The notes under the pieces are model-generated. The model was not told the origin of the DNA. It searched no databases and saw only the letters and a list, made by a program, of their open reading frames with translations. A DNA stretch of 64,000 bases, from the NCBI GenBank assembly GCA_013003425.1, contig JABDJB010000012.1:56482-120481 (forward strand), given 5' to 3'. This stretch comes from Gammaproteobacteria bacterium. GTDB lineage: Bacteria; Pseudomonadota; Gammaproteobacteria; Steroidobacterales; JABDKV01. Position 1 is the stretch's first letter. Every line of letters starts with the position of its first letter. The translations under genes were made by a program, and so were the position numbers. Positions 25,510 to 34,945 of the stretch are shown piece by piece.

Positions 25510-26898
25510 ATGCAGCCACCATTCGACATCGCCGCTGACCTCGACACGCCGGTTTCGGCGTTTCGCAAGCTGGAGCCGTTTCAGCCGCATTTTCTTCTGG
25601 AAAGCGTGGAGGGCGGGGTCAGCCTGGCGCGCTACTCATTCATCGGCTTTGGCGATGCGCTAAACCTGCGCTTGCGCAATGGCGAGCTGCAAATCAACGG
25701 CGCGGCACAGGCGCTGGAACCGGGACGTGCGGGCGTGCTCGATGCGTTGCGGCAGGCGCTGGAACAGGCGCCGCGCCCGGGGCCGCACATAGACGGCCTG
25801 CCGTTCCACGGCGGCCTGGTTGGCGTGGCGGCTTATGACCTGGTGCGCTACTTTGAGCGACTACCGCAGAGGGCAACACCATTGCCACGTGTCCCGGATG
25901 CTGCTTACACGGCAACCTCATCGCTGCTGGTTTTCGATCACCTCACCCGTCGCGTGGCGCTGTTGCATGACGGCAGCGAAGCGGAACGTAAAGCCTTGCG
26001 CACAGAAGTTATCGAGGCGCTGCGTGGCCCGCTGCCGCCCGCGGTCGGGCCTGCCAGCGTCGAATCGGCGGTGGCCAGCCTCAGCGGCGAACAGTTCAAC
26101 TCGCTGGTGCGCAAAGCACAGGATTACATCGGTGCCGGCGATGTGTACCAGATAGTGTTGTCCGTGTGTTTCTCCGGTCAGACCGACATCGATCCGTTTG
26201 ATGCCTATCGCGCCCTGCGCCTGCTGAACCCGTCTCCTTATATGTATTTCTTCCGCTTCGGCGACGCCGCGGTAGCCGGCTCATCGCCCGAGGCACTGGT
26301 TCGGCTCGATGAGAGCGGTCGTGCTTCGTTGCGGCCCATTGCCGGCACCCGGCCACGCGGCAACGACAATGAGCAGGACCGACAAAACGAGGCTGACCTG
26401 TTGGCAGATCCGAAAGAAGGCGCCGAACACGTCATGCTTGTTGACCTGGCGCGCAACGATCTTGGCCGGGTAGCCCGGCCGGGGACGGTAAAGGTCAGTC
26501 CTTACCGCAATATCGAGCGCTACAGCCACGTAATGCACATCGTCAGCGGCGTGAGCGGGCAGCTCGACGCTGATTGCGATGCCTTCGATCTGTTCGCCGC
26601 CGCATTTCCCGCCGGCACCCTGGTCGGTGCGCCAAAGGTCCGGGCAATGGAGCTGATCGACGAAAATGAACCGCAACGGCGCGGTCTTTATGGTGGCACT
26701 GTCGGCTATTTTGCCCACGGCGGCAGCATGGACCAGGCAATAGCCATCCGTACGCTGGTCTTTGACCAGGGCAACTACAGTTTCCAGGCCGGTGCCGGTA
26801 TTGTCGCCGACAGCATTCCGCAGAAAGAGTACGAGGAAGTGCTGGCCAAAAGCGCCATACTGCAACGCGCACTGAAGATCGCCGGCGAGGGCCTGTGA
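25510..26898 (+). CDS. trpE: anthranilate synthase component I
   Basis: The 462-residue subunit converts chorismate with ammonia to anthranilate, the first step of tryptophan synthesis, in the cytoplasm with TrpG. The feedback-binding LLES motif is at residues 29-32. The chorismate-binding core runs from about 190, with IGAGDVYQIVLS, NPSPYMYFFRFGD, SSPEALVR, RPIAGTRPRG, VMLVDLARNDLGRV, and GTLVGAPKVRAMELI. The length is slightly shorter than in enterics. ATG 25510 lies directly downstream of the attenuator. Its TGA overlaps the trpG start (TGATG). Confidence 0.97.
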   Translation: MQPPFDIAADLDTPVSAFRKLEPFQPHFLLESVEGGVSLARYSFIGFGDALNLRLRNGELQINGAAQALEPGRAGVLDALRQALEQAPRPGPHIDGLPFHGGLVGVAAYDLVRYFERLPQRATPLPRVPDAAYTATSSLLVFDHLTRRVALLHDGSEAERKALRTEVIEALRGPLPPAVGPASVESAVASLSGEQFNSLVRKAQDYIGAGDVYQIVLSVCFSGQTDIDPFDAYRALRLLNPSPYMYFFRFGDAAVAGSSPEALVRLDESGRASLRPIAGTRPRGNDNEQDRQNEADLLADPKEGAEHVMLVDLARNDLGRVARPGTVKVSPYRNIERYSHVMHIVSGVSGQLDADCDAFDLFAAAFPAGTLVGAPKVRAMELIDENEPQRRGLYGGTVGYFAHGGSMDQAIAIRTLVFDQGNYSFQAGAGIVADSIPQKEYEEVLAKSAILQRALKIAGEGL

Positions 26899-27470
26899 TG
26901 GCGAAGCTGCTGCTCATCGATAACTACGATTCGTTCACCTACAACCTGGTACAGGCATTTGCAGTGCTGGGCGCCAGGGTTGAAGTGCAGCGCAATGACG
27001 CGATCGGGGTCAATGATGTTCTGGCAACCGGGCTGACCCACCTGGTGATCTCACCCGGTCCGGGCCGACCGGCCGATGCCGGCATATCGATGGCAGCGAT
27101 CGAGCGTTGCGCCGGCAAGGTGCCGGTGCTTGGCGTGTGTCTGGGGCACCAGTCGATCGTCGAGGTTTTTGGCGGGCGGGTGGATTCGGCCAGCACCATA
27201 ATGCACGGCAAGAGTTCGGCGGTGCACCACGACGGCAAGGGCGTATTCGCGGGCCTCGACCAGCCGCTGGAAGCCGGTCGCTATCATTCGCTGGCCGCAG
27301 TCGAACTGCCTGGCGTACTCGAGGTCAGCGCGCGCACCGACGATGAAGAGGTCATGGCCGTGCGTCATCGTGAACTGTGCATCGAGGGTGTGCAGTTTCA
27401 TCCGGAGAGTGTGTTGACGCCGCAGGGCGACAGGCTTCTGGAAAATTTCCTGAAAATGGAGATTACGTGA
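26898..27470 (+). CDS. trpG: anthranilate synthase component II (glutamine amidotransferase)
   Basis: A 190-residue class I amidotransferase that feeds ammonia from glutamine to TrpE. NYDSFTYNLVQAF opens the domain. The nucleophile is Cys81 in GVCLGHQ, and the His-Glu pair is in VQFHPESVLT. It is not fused to TrpD as in enteric bacteria. The ATG at 26898 overlaps the trpE stop, and its own TGA overlaps the trpD ATG by one base. Confidence 0.97.
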   Translation: MAKLLLIDNYDSFTYNLVQAFAVLGARVEVQRNDAIGVNDVLATGLTHLVISPGPGRPADAGISMAAIERCAGKVPVLGVCLGHQSIVEVFGGRVDSASTIMHGKSSAVHHDGKGVFAGLDQPLEAGRYHSLAAVELPGVLEVSARTDDEEVMAVRHRELCIEGVQFHPESVLTPQGDRLLENFLKMEIT

Positions 27471-28543
27471 TGACCGATACCCAGCGCCTGGATGCCAGCA
27501 CCGCCCGCAGCGACGAAGCTCATCGCGTCGCAAAACAGGCTCTTGCCGATCTGCTCGATGGCGTTGATCTTGAACAGTCGCGTGCGGCCGAGCTGATGCA
27601 TGCGCTGACAGAGCCCACGCTGCACCCGGCGCTGGCCGGAGGCGTGCTGGTGGCGTTGCGGCAGAAAGGCGAAACGGCCGCAGAGATTCGCGGGTTTGCC
27701 AACACCATGCGCGAACTGGCAGTCGATCCGCAGATACCACCAGGCGCGCCCGCAGTCGATTGTGTCGGCACGGGTGGCGACGGTTCCGGCAGCTTCAATA
27801 TTTCGACCGGTGCGGCGCTGCTGGCCGCCGCTGCCGGCGTGCGGGTGATAAAGCATGGTAACCGGGCAGTATCGAGCAAGAGCGGCAGTGCCGATGTGCT
27901 CGAAGCGCTCGGTTTGCCACTGCCGCTCAACGAACAGGATGCCGTGCGCTGTCTTGATGCCACCAGCTTTACTTTCCTGTTTGCTCCGTTCTATCACCCG
28001 GCGATGAAAAGCATCGCACCTGTGCGCGGCGCGATGGCAGTGCGCACCGTGTTCAACCTGCTGGGGCCATTGTCGAATCCGGCCAGGCCACCGTTTGGTG
28101 TAATTGGTGCTTACAGCCCGGAAGCAGCCCGACTGATGGCGGACACGCTGGCGGGCATGGAGATACAGCGTGTGTTCGTGGTGCACGGCGAACCGGGCTG
28201 GGACGAGGCGACACCGGTCGGCCCGTTTCAGCTTTACGACGTGCGCCCGGGTCGCGTACACCAGGAACGCCGCGACCCGCATGATTACAAGATCGAACGC
28301 TGCGCGCCCGAGCAGCTCGCAGGCGGTGATGCCGCCCATAACGCCGAAAAGATGACCGCAGTTTTTCATGGCGAGCTGGGGCCGCACTACGACGCGCTGA
28401 CACTTGGCGCCGCGTTGTTGCTCGAGGTCAGTGGCGCAGCCAGCGGGCGTCGCGCGTCGCTGGCGCATGTGCGTGAGTCGATAAACACAGGTCGCGCGGC
28501 GACGCTGCTGAAAAAACTGAAAGGTTTTGGCGATAGCCTGTGA
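27470..28543 (+). CDS. trpD: anthranilate phosphoribosyltransferase
   Basis: A 357-residue enzyme that transfers phosphoribose from PRPP to anthranilate. The PRPP-binding GTGGDGSGSFNISTG is at about residue 102, followed by KHGNRAVSSKSGSADVLEALG and FLFAPFYHPAMK. The ATG at 27470 starts the protein as MTDTQRLDAS. The longer frame upstream runs inside trpG and is not used. Its stop overlaps the GTG of trpC by 4 bases. Confidence 0.96.
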   Translation: MTDTQRLDASTARSDEAHRVAKQALADLLDGVDLEQSRAAELMHALTEPTLHPALAGGVLVALRQKGETAAEIRGFANTMRELAVDPQIPPGAPAVDCVGTGGDGSGSFNISTGAALLAAAAGVRVIKHGNRAVSSKSGSADVLEALGLPLPLNEQDAVRCLDATSFTFLFAPFYHPAMKSIAPVRGAMAVRTVFNLLGPLSNPARPPFGVIGAYSPEAARLMADTLAGMEIQRVFVVHGEPGWDEATPVGPFQLYDVRPGRVHQERRDPHDYKIERCAPEQLAGGDAAHNAEKMTAVFHGELGPHYDALTLGAALLLEVSGAASGRRASLAHVRESINTGRAATLLKKLKGFGDSL

Positions 28544-29361
28544 GTGATTTTCTCGAAACCATGCGCGCCTCTTCCCTGCAGCGGGCGCGTCATGCAATGG
28601 CACAGCGCCCGCTGAAAACTGTCGTCCAGGCGGCGTTACAGCGACAGGCAGCACCGGCGCTGACGCCCAGTGCAAAGGGTTTTGACATCATTGGCGAGGT
28701 CAAACGCAGCTCGCCGGCGCACGGCGAGCTTTCCGCTGAAAGTGTTGATGCGCTGGTCGACCGTGCCCGCGCCTATGCGCGTGCCGGTGCTGTTGCGGTG
28801 TCAGTTCTGACGGAGCCGCAGCGTTTTGGCGGCGACCTTGCCCACCTGGAAAAGATCGCTCACGGGCTGCATCCGCTGGGTGTGCCGGCGATGCGCAAGG
28901 ATTTCATTGTCGACGTCTACCAGGTGTGGGAGGCGGCTGCGGCCGGCGCCGGCGGCGTTCTGTTGATACTGCGCCTGCTCGACGATTTCCAGATCAACAG
29001 CATGATCGAAGCCGCGGCGCGGGCAAAGATGTTTGTGTTGCTGGAAGCGTTTGATGGCAGCGACCTGCGGCGGGCACGGAATTTCGTGCAGGGACACCCG
29101 CAATTACTGGTCGGTCTCAACGCGCGCAATCTCGCTACACTGGAGGTGGAATTCGAGCGTCTGCCACAGCTGGCCGGCAAATTTCCGCCCGGCTGTGTGC
29201 GTGTTGCCGAAAGCGGCATGGCCAGCAATGAGCAGGTACGCGAAGTCGCGCAAGCCGGGTATGCCATGGCGCTGGTGGGCACCGCGCTGATGAAGCAGCG
29301 GCAGCCAGCGAAGTTCCTGCAGGACCTGCTCATTGCGGGTCGCAGGTCGATTGCCGGATGA
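28540..29361 (+). CDS. trpC: indole-3-glycerol phosphate synthase
   Basis: A 273-residue TIM barrel closing the indole ring of 1-(o-carboxyphenylamino)-1-deoxyribulose 5-phosphate. Signature blocks are IIGEVKRSSPAHG, VSVLTEPQRFGGDLAHL, MRKDFIVDVYQVWEAAAAGA, VGLNARNLATLEVE and AESGMAS. It is a separate protein, not fused to TrpF. GTG start overlaps trpD by 4 bases, and the TGA overlaps the trpF ATG by 4 bases. Confidence 0.96.
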   Translation: MSDFLETMRASSLQRARHAMAQRPLKTVVQAALQRQAAPALTPSAKGFDIIGEVKRSSPAHGELSAESVDALVDRARAYARAGAVAVSVLTEPQRFGGDLAHLEKIAHGLHPLGVPAMRKDFIVDVYQVWEAAAAGAGGVLLILRLLDDFQINSMIEAAARAKMFVLLEAFDGSDLRRARNFVQGHPQLLVGLNARNLATLEVEFERLPQLAGKFPPGCVRVAESGMASNEQVREVAQAGYAMALVGTALMKQRQPAKFLQDLLIAGRRSIAG

Positions 29362-29954
29362 GCCGGGTGCGGATAAAAATCTGTGGTGTGACCTCGGCCG
29401 AAATTGTCGATACGGCGGTCGCGGAAGGTGTCGATGCGATCGGCTTTGTGTTTGCTGAGTCGCCACGCCAGGTAGACACGGCACTCGCTGCCGGGCTCAT
29501 GCAGCGACTGCCACCGTGGGTTGCGGCAGTCGCTGTGACACGCCATCCGCCGGCCGGTTTCAGCGATGTGCTGGCACAACTTGCACCGGCATGGTGGCAA
29601 AGTGACCGGCGCGACCTGGAAAATGTCATCCTGCCACCCGGCGTACGCAGCATCCCGGTGATTCGCGAGGGCGAAGATACCGCGGATCTGCCACCCTGGT
29701 TTGTCTACGAGGGAGCGCAAAGTGGCCGGGGAACGACCGTCGACTGGTCACGCGCGGCACAACTGGCGCAACGCGGGCGCATGATTCTGGCAGGCGGACT
29801 CAATGCGGCCAATGTCGCTGCGGCTATCCGGACCGTACGGCCGTGGGCAGTCGATGTCAGCAGTGGTGTCGAAACCGCGCCGGGTAGAAAGTGCGCAACG
29901 CTGATCAGGGAGTTTGTTGCCGCGGTACGCCAGGCCGAACGGGAGATCGCTTAG
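29358..29954 (+). CDS. trpF: phosphoribosylanthranilate isomerase
   Basis: A 198-residue TIM barrel performing the Amadori rearrangement of phosphoribosylanthranilate. It opens with RIKICGVTSAEIV carrying the catalytic Cys, followed by DAIGFVFAESPRQVD. ILAGGLNAANV and the phosphate-binding AVDVSSGVETAPGRK lie near the C-terminus. The ATGA overlap couples it to trpC, and only 2 bases separate it from trpB. Confidence 0.95.
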   Translation: MSRVRIKICGVTSAEIVDTAVAEGVDAIGFVFAESPRQVDTALAAGLMQRLPPWVAAVAVTRHPPAGFSDVLAQLAPAWWQSDRRDLENVILPPGVRSIPVIREGEDTADLPPWFVYEGAQSGRGTTVDWSRAAQLAQRGRMILAGGLNAANVAAAIRTVRPWAVDVSSGVETAPGRKCATLIREFVAAVRQAEREIA

Positions 29955-29956
29955 CA

Positions 29957-31183
29957 GTGAATGCAACGATAGATAATGCGGAACAACTGCTCGCCGCGCT
30001 GGTTGCGGGGGAGTTGCCGGACCGTAACGGCCGCTATGGCCCGTTTGGCGGCCGCTATGTGCCGGAGACGCTTGTCGATGCGTTTTCCCGGCTGGAAGAC
30101 GGCGTCAATCGCTGGCTGCATGACGCAGAGTTTCGCGCCGAGCTGCAAATGGAACTGCGGCACTGGGTGGGTCGGCCCACGCCCTTGTCGCATGCGCCGC
30201 GACTGAGTCGCGAATGGGGCGCCGAAGTGTGGCTGAAGCGTGAGGACCTGGCGCATACCGGCGCCCACAAGATCAATAACGCCATTGGCCAGGCACTGCT
30301 GGCGCGACGTCTCGGCGTCAAACGCATCGTGGCCGAAACCGGCGCCGGCCAGCACGGCGTGGCATCCGCCGCGGCATGCGCGCGTGTCGGCCTGCCGTGT
30401 GAGGTTTACATGGGGGAAATCGACATGGCGCGGCAGGCGCCCAATGTCGATCGCATGAAGCGGCTGGGCGCACGCGTCGTTGCCGTGACCAGTGGCGATC
30501 GCACTTTGCGTGCGGCCATCGATGAGTCGATGCGTGAGTGGGTCTCGTCACCGTCAGACACCTATTATCTGCTCGGGTCAGCCGTCGGCGGCCACCCCTA
30601 TCCCTACCTGGTACGTGAACTGCAGTCGGTGATCGGCCGCGAAGCACGCCAGCAGATGATCGACCAGGCAGGCACCCTGCCCGACGTGGCGGTTGCCTGT
30701 GTCGGTGGCGGTTCCAATGCTATCGGTTTGTTTCATCCGTTTGTCGATGCTGCGTCGGTGCAGCTGCTGGGAGTCGAAGCGGGCGGTCACGGTAGCGGCC
30801 TCGGCGAGCATTCCGCCACCGTGGTACACGGCAGCCCCGGTGTATTGCACGGCACTTACTCGCTGCTGTTGCACGATGCCGATGGCCAGATACAGGAAAC
30901 ACACTCGATTTCAGCCGGGCTCGACTATCCTGGTGTCGGGCCGGAGCATGCGCTGCTCGCCGCAACCGGCCGGGCTAGCTACACCGTGGCAGATGACGCG
31001 ACCGCGCTCGATGCACTCAACGAAGTCTGTGCGCTGGAAGGCATCCTGGTGGCGCTGGAAACCGCTCATGCGTTTGCCGGCGCGCGCGAATTTGCCCGCG
31101 CCAATCCCGGCGCAAAGATCCTGGTTGGTGTCTCGGGTCGCGGCGACAAGGACCTGGGTACGCTGCTGGAGCACTCGGTTTGA
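29957..31183 (+). CDS. trpB: tryptophan synthase beta subunit
   Basis: A 408-residue PLP enzyme that condenses indole with serine. RYGPFGGRYVPETL opens it. The PLP lysine is in HTGAHKINNAIGQ, and GAGQHGVASA, SDTYYLLGSAVGGHPYP and the phosphate loop VGGGSNAIGLF follow. The start is GTG 29957 (MNATIDNAEQ), since an ATG four bases on is out of frame. It is coupled to trpA by a TTGA overlap. Confidence 0.96.
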   Translation: MNATIDNAEQLLAALVAGELPDRNGRYGPFGGRYVPETLVDAFSRLEDGVNRWLHDAEFRAELQMELRHWVGRPTPLSHAPRLSREWGAEVWLKREDLAHTGAHKINNAIGQALLARRLGVKRIVAETGAGQHGVASAAACARVGLPCEVYMGEIDMARQAPNVDRMKRLGARVVAVTSGDRTLRAAIDESMREWVSSPSDTYYLLGSAVGGHPYPYLVRELQSVIGREARQQMIDQAGTLPDVAVACVGGGSNAIGLFHPFVDAASVQLLGVEAGGHGSGLGEHSATVVHGSPGVLHGTYSLLLHDADGQIQETHSISAGLDYPGVGPEHALLAATGRASYTVADDATALDALNEVCALEGILVALETAHAFAGAREFARANPGAKILVGVSGRGDKDLGTLLEHSV

Positions 31184-31965
31184 CCGGCGCCGCGGCGATT
31201 ACTGCGGCGATCGAGGCGGCGAACGCTGACGGTCGCCCCGCGCTGGTACCGTTCATCACTGCCGGCTACCCGGACCGGCAGGAGTTTGCGCAGCACCTGC
31301 AGGTGCTTTCCGGATGCGGTGATGTAGTTGAAGTAGGCGTGCCGTTTACTGACCCGCTGGCCGATGGCGTCACCATCCAGCGATCCTCGGAGGCCGCGCT
31401 GAAAGCCGGCGTCAGCCTGGACTGGATACTCACTACGCTGCAGCAAAGCGCAGCAGACCGCGCGGCGCCGGTGATATTGATGAGTTATTTAAACCCGTTG
31501 CTGGCAATGGGCTACGAACAGCTGGCTGAAAGATGCATTGCTGCAGGCGTGGCGGGTTTTATCGTGCCCGACCTGCCGTGGGAAGAAAGCGCGCCGTTGC
31601 GTGCGGCACTGGAGCCGCGCGGGCTGGCGCTGGTACAGCTGGTGTCACCAGTGACAACAGCGGACCGGATGAAAATGCTGTGTGAAGCCAGCGCCGGGTT
31701 TGTCTATGCGGTTACCGTGACCGGTGTTACCGGTGGCAACAAGCCGGTGAATGAGTCAGCCATACTCGACTATCTCGATCGCGTGCGCAGCGTGTCGCCT
31801 ATTCCGGTTTGCGCCGGTTTCGGCATCCGCGAGGCCTCGCAGGTTGAGCAGATCGGTCTGCATGCGGAAGGCGTCATCGTCGGCTCAGCCCTGGTAGAAG
31901 TGCTGGAACAAGGCGGCGACGCGCGGGCATTCTTACAGTCGCTGGGCGGCAAACAACATGACTGA
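31180..31965 (+). CDS. trpA: tryptophan synthase alpha subunit
   Basis: A 261-residue TIM barrel that cleaves indole-3-glycerol phosphate to indole, passed to TrpB. The catalytic Glu is in VVEVGVPFTDPLADG and Asp in FIVPDLPWEES. GFGIREASQV and GVIVGSALVE bind phosphate. It starts with TTG at 31180, overlapping the trpB stop. Its end overlaps the GST gene by 8 bases, so that gene belongs to the same transcript. Confidence 0.95.
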   Translation: MTGAAAITAAIEAANADGRPALVPFITAGYPDRQEFAQHLQVLSGCGDVVEVGVPFTDPLADGVTIQRSSEAALKAGVSLDWILTTLQQSAADRAAPVILMSYLNPLLAMGYEQLAERCIAAGVAGFIVPDLPWEESAPLRAALEPRGLALVQLVSPVTTADRMKMLCEASAGFVYAVTVTGVTGGNKPVNESAILDYLDRVRSVSPIPVCAGFGIREASQVEQIGLHAEGVIVGSALVEVLEQGGDARAFLQSLGGKQHD

Positions 31966-32626
31966 CGCAACACTGGTCATCGGCAATGCCAATTATTCTT
32001 CCTGGTCGCTACGCGCCTGGCTGGCCTGCCGTGCTGCCGGCCTGCAACCGGAGCTGATACGCCTGCCGCTGGATACACCTGAGTTCGCAGAAAAAATCGG
32101 CGAGTTGTCACCGACCCGGCAGGTACCGGTGCTGCGGCACGAAGGGCTGGTGGTATGGGACACCCTGGCCATCTGCGAATATCTGGCCGAGCGTTATCCG
32201 CATGCCCGGCTCTGGCCGGAGGCGCAGCGGCTGCGCACCCTGGCGCGCTCGGCCTGCGCCGAGATGCACTCCGGTTTTGCATGGCTGCGCCAGACTTTAC
32301 CGATGAACGTGCGCGCGCGCGGCCGTCACGTCGAACTGGACGAGTCTGTGGTGGCCGACATCCAGCGCATCAGCGACCTCTGGGAGCAGTGTCGCGACGC
32401 AGCCGGTCCACAGGCCCGGCGCGGGCCCTGGCTCTTTGGCGAGCTCACGATTGCCGATTGCTTCTACATCCCCGTTGCATCGCGTTTTATTACTTACGCC
32501 ATAGGGCTGGTCGGTTTTGCCAGCACCTATGTTGCGACCGTGGCCGCTGACCCGCTGATGCAGGAATGGGCCGACATGGCCGCGGCCGAGACCGAAACCA
32601 TTGCAGCCGAGGAGGTCGGGCTGTAA
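31958..32626 (+). CDS. glutathione S-transferase family protein
   Basis: A 222-residue protein with a thioredoxin-like N-domain ([50 protein letters not shown]) and an all-helical C-domain. The SSWS active-site region marks a GST subgroup common in proteobacteria. It differs from the SSCS of maleylacetoacetate isomerase, so although hmgA follows, this is probably not MaiA. It conjugates or reduces unknown electrophiles. It overlaps trpA by 8 bases. Confidence 0.88.
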   Translation: MTDATLVIGNANYSSWSLRAWLACRAAGLQPELIRLPLDTPEFAEKIGELSPTRQVPVLRHEGLVVWDTLAICEYLAERYPHARLWPEAQRLRTLARSACAEMHSGFAWLRQTLPMNVRARGRHVELDESVVADIQRISDLWEQCRDAAGPQARRGPWLFGELTIADCFYIPVASRFITYAIGLVGFASTYVATVAADPLMQEWADMAAAETETIAAEEVGL

Positions 32627-32696
32627 CACCCTGCTCGGTCTTGTTTTGGGTGATAATCATGCGCGAGGGTTACAGACCAGCGCGGGACATGCAGCG

Positions 32697-33998
32697 ATGA
32701 CACACGATTATCTGACCGGTTTCGGCAACCATCATGCGACTGAAGCAGAGTCCGGCGCGCTGCCGCAGGGCCGCAACTCGCCACAGCGCGCGCCACTGGG
32801 GCTGTACGCTGAAAAGTTCAGCGCTACCGCTTTCACTGCGCCAAAGGCTGCTAACGCGCGCGCCTGGCTTTATCGCATTCGCCCTTCTGTAGTGCACCAG
32901 GGCTTCAAGCCGTTGCAGCATGAGTTGTTGCAGACAGCACCGCTGGACACGCTGCCGACACCGCCCGATCCGCTGCGCTGGGAACCGCTGCCCGTGCCGG
33001 ACGGCAAGACCGATTTCATCGACGGCCTGGTGACCATGGCCGCTTTCGGCGACGCGCTGGCGCAGCAGGGCGCGGGCATTCACATTTATTGCGCCAATGC
33101 GTCGATGCGGCAGCGCTATTTCTACAGCTGTGATGGCGAGCTGCTGATCGTGCCGCAGCTCGGTGGCCTGCTTCTGCATACAGAGTTTGGCGTGCTGGAA
33201 GTTGGCCCGGAATCTATCGTGGTCGTACCGCGCGGCGTGAAATTTCGCGTCGAGCTCACCGGGCCGGAGGCGCGCGGTTATGTTTGTGAGAACTATGGCG
33301 CCCTGCTCGAGCTGCCGGAGCGCGGCCCGATCGGCTCCGATGGCCTGGCCAATGCACGCGATTTTGAATACCCGGTTGCGGCCTACGAGGACAGCGCCGG
33401 CAGTTGTGAACTCGTCTGCAAGCTGAATGGCGCCCTGTACAGCAGCACGCTGGATGCTTCGCCGCTGGATGTGGTGGGCTGGCACGGCAACCTGGCGCCG
33501 TACCGTTATGACCTCAGGCGCTTCAACGTGATCGGCTCGATTTCTTACGACCATCCCGACCCGTCAATTTTTACTGTACTCACGTCGCAGTCCGACACAC
33601 CGGGCACGGCCAATATTGATTTCGTCGCTTTCGCACCGCGCTGGCTGGTGATGACAGACACTTTCCGGCCGCCGTGGTATCACCGAAATATCATGTCTGA
33701 ATTCATGGGGCTTATTACCGGCGAATACGACGCCAAGACGGGAGGCGGTTTTGTGCCCGGCGGCTGTAGTCTGCACAACTGCATGGTGCCGCATGGCCCC
33801 GATGCTGATGCATTTGCAAGCGCCAGTGATTTGAAACTGAAGCCACAGCATCTGGACAACACCATGGCCTTCATGTTCGAGTCACGTTACCTGATAAGGC
33901 CGAGTCGTGCGGCACTCGGTTCGCGGCAGTTGCAGCGCGACTATGCAGATGCATGGTCCGGTCTGCGCAGCCGCTTCGAGCCTGGCCGACGCCGCTGA
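32697..33998 (+). CDS. hmgA: homogentisate 1,2-dioxygenase
   Basis: A 433-residue non-heme iron enzyme opening the ring of homogentisate in tyrosine/phenylalanine breakdown. [13 protein letters not shown] opens it as in all family members. The iron ligands are expected in [14 protein letters not shown] (His and Glu) and in the downstream [11 protein letters not shown]is. [23 protein letters not shown] is highly conserved. ATG 32697 fits the family N-terminus; longer frames upstream do not. The other genes of the pathway (hppD, fah, maiA) are not in the window. Confidence 0.96.
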   Translation: MTHDYLTGFGNHHATEAESGALPQGRNSPQRAPLGLYAEKFSATAFTAPKAANARAWLYRIRPSVVHQGFKPLQHELLQTAPLDTLPTPPDPLRWEPLPVPDGKTDFIDGLVTMAAFGDALAQQGAGIHIYCANASMRQRYFYSCDGELLIVPQLGGLLLHTEFGVLEVGPESIVVVPRGVKFRVELTGPEARGYVCENYGALLELPERGPIGSDGLANARDFEYPVAAYEDSAGSCELVCKLNGALYSSTLDASPLDVVGWHGNLAPYRYDLRRFNVIGSISYDHPDPSIFTVLTSQSDTPGTANIDFVAFAPRWLVMTDTFRPPWYHRNIMSEFMGLITGEYDAKTGGGFVPGGCSLHNCMVPHGPDADAFASASDLKLKPQHLDNTMAFMFESRYLIRPSRAALGSRQLQRDYADAWSGLRSRFEPGRRR

Positions 33999-34052
33999 CT
34001 TATAATCGAACCTGCCGCTGCGCGGCATGTACCGCGACAAGGAGAATGCGCA

Positions 34053-34919
34053 ATGCGATCGATACTTGTACCAGTGGCCGACCGGCCGGAATGCCAGGCG
34101 GCGCTGAAGCAGGCCTTCAAGATTGCTGACGAATTGTCGGCTAGCGTGACCGGCTGTCACCTGCGGCCGCAGCGGGAAGAATCGCGCAGGAGCAGGGAAC
34201 GGCACTTTCTGCTGCAGTTCGGCCGCGACAACGGCGAGAGCAAGAAGCTGTCGGGCAAACAGGTTGACCTGCGTTCGACAGCGGCACGCCGCCTGTTCAC
34301 CGGTATCGCGAAATCCCGTGACTTCCAGCTGGTCGAACGCCCGGTACTGGGCAAGTCACGTTGTGCCATGTGGTATGAAATGGTCGGTTCGCTCGACCGT
34401 TTGTTTCGGATCGCCGGGCCGGTGACAGATTTCTCGATTCTGTCCAGACCAAAACGCAAGTCATCGGGGCAGGCGGTTGAATTTGTATTGTCGGCGGTTC
34501 TGCATTCCGGCAAGCCGGTTATGATCCTGCCGCAAAAAGGGGTCAGGAGCGTTGGCAGCAACGTGCTGATTGCCTGGAACCAGAGCATAGAAGCAGCACG
34601 GGCTGTCACTGCAGCGCTGCCGCTGCTGGTCAGGGCCGAGTCAGTAACCATCTGCAGCTGTGGCCCGGAGAACAGCGTCGGGCCAAAGTCGTCCGCGCTG
34701 GTCAACTACCTGAAAATGTGGGGCGTAAAATCCAGGCGCGTGTCGACCCGCGGTCATGATGTTAAAGATGAGCTACGGGAGACCTACAAGGAGAGCGGCT
34801 CGGATCTTGTTGTCATGGGCGCCTATTCACGCAACCGGCTGCGCGAAGTTGTATTCGGCGGCATGACCGAACACATGCTGTTTCACAGCAATATGCCGGT
34901 CTTTATGCAGTATGGCTGA
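34053..34919 (+). CDS. universal stress protein family protein
   Basis: A 288-residue protein with two UspA-like halves. The start MRSILVPVADRPECQAALKQAFKIADEL is a typical Usp strand-helix. The C-terminal half holds NVLIAWNQSIEAARAVTAALPLL and the nucleotide-binding-like SDLVVMGAYSRNRLREVVFGGMTEHML. It is cytoplasmic and probably involved in stress survival; ATP binding is suggested by the GxxxR-like end. AAGGAGAA lies seven bases before the ATG. Confidence 0.88.
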   Translation: MRSILVPVADRPECQAALKQAFKIADELSASVTGCHLRPQREESRRSRERHFLLQFGRDNGESKKLSGKQVDLRSTAARRLFTGIAKSRDFQLVERPVLGKSRCAMWYEMVGSLDRLFRIAGPVTDFSILSRPKRKSSGQAVEFVLSAVLHSGKPVMILPQKGVRSVGSNVLIAWNQSIEAARAVTAALPLLVRAESVTICSCGPENSVGPKSSALVNYLKMWGVKSRRVSTRGHDVKDELRETYKESGSDLVVMGAYSRNRLREVVFGGMTEHMLFHSNMPVFMQYG

Positions 34920-34945
34920 CAGAAGGGTCGGGTCTGCCGGCCTGC

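Noticed and set aside
27398..28675. 425-codon minus-strand open frame across trpD/trpC
   Set aside because: It lies antisense to clearly coding trpD and trpC, shows no domain-like sequence and reflects GC-rich third positions.
31958..32626. GST gene as maleylacetoacetate isomerase because hmgA follows
   Set aside because: The active-site region is SSWS where MaiA has SSCS, and it overlaps trpA and not hmgA.
32670..33554. 294-codon minus-strand open frame
   Set aside because: Antisense to hmgA, which has all its conserved blocks.
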